Shown piece by piece: positions 63,316 through 64,000 of a stretch of 64,000 nucleotides of DNA (its first letter is position 1; every line of letters begins with the position of its first letter). The stretch is from positions 434,001-498,000 of the forward strand of contig NZ_QXED01000004.1 in NCBI RefSeq assembly GCF_003583365.1, given 5' to 3'. The notes beneath the pieces were generated by a model. It did no database searches. It saw only the letters and a list, made by a program, of their open reading frames with translations, and was not told the origin of the DNA. Origin of the DNA: Fibrisoma montanum (lineage in GTDB: Bacteria > Bacteroidota > Bacteroidia > Cytophagales > Spirosomataceae). A program made the position numbers and the translations under genes.

Positions 63316-64000
63316 TGCGGCCGTATCCGCGTATATTCCCACTCATGCGTATTCTGTTGCTTTTTGTTCTGTTGCTGCCCGGGCTGGCTTCTGCGGGTAA
63401 CCGCGACGGCCGGCCGCGTAAGAAAAAGGATTATCTGGTTACTCTGAAAACCGACTACGGGACAATGCGGCTGGTGCTGTACGACCAGACGCCAAAGCAC
63501 AAAGAGAACTTTATCAAGCTGGTTGAGCGCAAGTTCTACGATAGCCTGATGTTTCACCGGATCATCCAGCAATTCATGATTCAGGGTGGAGATCCGGCGT
63601 CGCGCCGGGCCAGAACAGACGAACCGCTTGGCAACGGTGATGTTGGCTACAAGGTACCGGCGGAATTTGTGCCGGCGTTGTTCCATAAAAAAGGAGCGCT
63701 GGCCGCTGCCCGCGACAACAACCCCGAAAAGGCGTCGAGCGGCTGTCAGTTCTACATTGTGCAGGGGCGGGTATGGACCGACGATGAATTGCAGAAACAG
63801 ATCGAGCGGGCAACCGCCCGGGGTGGCCGGGTGCCCAACGATGCGCAGAAACAAGTGTATAAAACCCTTGGCGGCACTCCTCATCTGGACGGTAACTACA
63901 CCGTTTTTGGCGAGGTTATCGACGGATTAGCCGTAGTGGACAGCATTGCCAGACAGCCCCGCAACGATACCGACCGGCCGCGGCAGGACATCCGGATGAT
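63315..64000 (+). CDS. secreted cyclophilin-type peptidyl-prolyl isomerase, 3' end outside the window
   Basis: The frame is open to the last base, so the C-terminus is cut off. An ATG at 63315 overlaps the preceding stop. A second in-frame ATG at 63345 begins a better signal peptide (MRILLLFVLLLPGLASAG) and is the likely start. The cyclophilin core is clear: VTLKTDYGTMRLVLYDQTPK, then MFHRIIQQFMIQGGDP, then KASSGCQFYIVQG, with the catalytic Arg in FHRII. An insert after the QFYI block (about 45 residues, rich in Gln and Arg) is typical of Bacteroidota homologues. It should speed proline isomerisation in exported proteins. Confidence 0.93.
   Translation, partial: MRPYPRIFPLMRILLLFVLLLPGLASAGNRDGRPRKKKDYLVTLKTDYGTMRLVLYDQTPKHKENFIKLVERKFYDSLMFHRIIQQFMIQGGDPASRRARTDEPLGNGDVGYKVPAEFVPALFHKKGALAAARDNNPEKASSGCQFYIVQGRVWTDDELQKQIERATARGGRVPNDAQKQVYKTLGGTPHLDGNYTVFGEVIDGLAVVDSIARQPRNDTDRPRQDIRM

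Overview
The window looks like chromosome from a Bacteroidota bacterium, most likely a Spirosoma-like member of the Cytophagales. This rests on family content: a DUF4834 protein, an HD domain fused to a PycTM-type membrane module, an ABC permease fused to an M1 aminopeptidase, a metallophosphoesterase fused to an Omp85-like barrel, and a class III cyclase of a type I associate with Cytophagales. Gene starts lack clear Shine-Dalgarno sequences, and a few TAnnTTTG boxes lie upstream of genes. The species cannot be proven from sequence alone. I found no rRNA, tRNA, CRISPR array, transposase or phage module.

Positions 1-20,900 are ordinary chromosome with a strong secreted flavour. They hold the 3' end of an MDR dehydrogenase, a sulfatase, cytochrome bd oxidase (cydA, then cydB, on the minus strand), and an M15 peptidase. 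These are followed by a sorbosone-dehydrogenase-like propeller, a PA14-like secreted protein, and a propeller fused to a cupredoxin. Next come a membrane nucleotide cyclase, a DUF2461 protein, a 1216-residue phosphoesterase/outer-membrane-barrel fusion, an SdiA-regulated-type lipoprotein, an HD-PycTM protein and an M28 peptidase.

Positions 20,900-34,400 are the accessory core. After a small hypothetical gene and a 1.3 kb AT-rich gene-free stretch lies a compact plus-strand biosynthetic cluster. A 2244-residue NRPS-PKS hybrid (A-PCP-KS-AT-ACP-aminotransferase) is followed by a 1343-residue NRPS (C-A-PCP-TE) and an Sfp-type phosphopantetheinyl transferase. The order reads as a complete two-protein assembly line with its own activating enzyme. 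The first A-domain specificity residues resemble those for asparagine, the AT carries a malonyl-type HAFH motif, and there is no ketoreductase. The predicted intermediate is therefore a beta-amino (3,4-diamino) acid joined to one more amino acid and released by the thioesterase. This is the best candidate for an undescribed system.

Positions 34,400-49,850 are a minus-strand exopolysaccharide locus of the Wzx/Wzy type. It holds a Wza-like exporter, a Wzc-like tyrosine kinase, a priming sugar transferase, a flippase, a probable GT-D-like protein, a polymerase, GT2, GT4, GT26 and another glycosyltransferase, an acetyltransferase, a small hypothetical protein and a beta-helix protein. A second AT-rich gene-free stretch (about 1 kb) lies upstream of it.

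Positions 50,800-64,000 return to plus-strand-rich chromosome. They hold a Tat-exported HisC-like aminotransferase, a Tat-exported flavin amine oxidase, a secreted Hint-domain protein, an ABC ATPase with an ABC permease/M1 peptidase fusion, an M28 peptidase, DUF4834, a small lipoprotein, purN, a LolD-like ATPase, and a cyclophilin that runs off the end. Several intergenic gaps carry inverted or homopurine/homopyrimidine repeats, which are reported separately.
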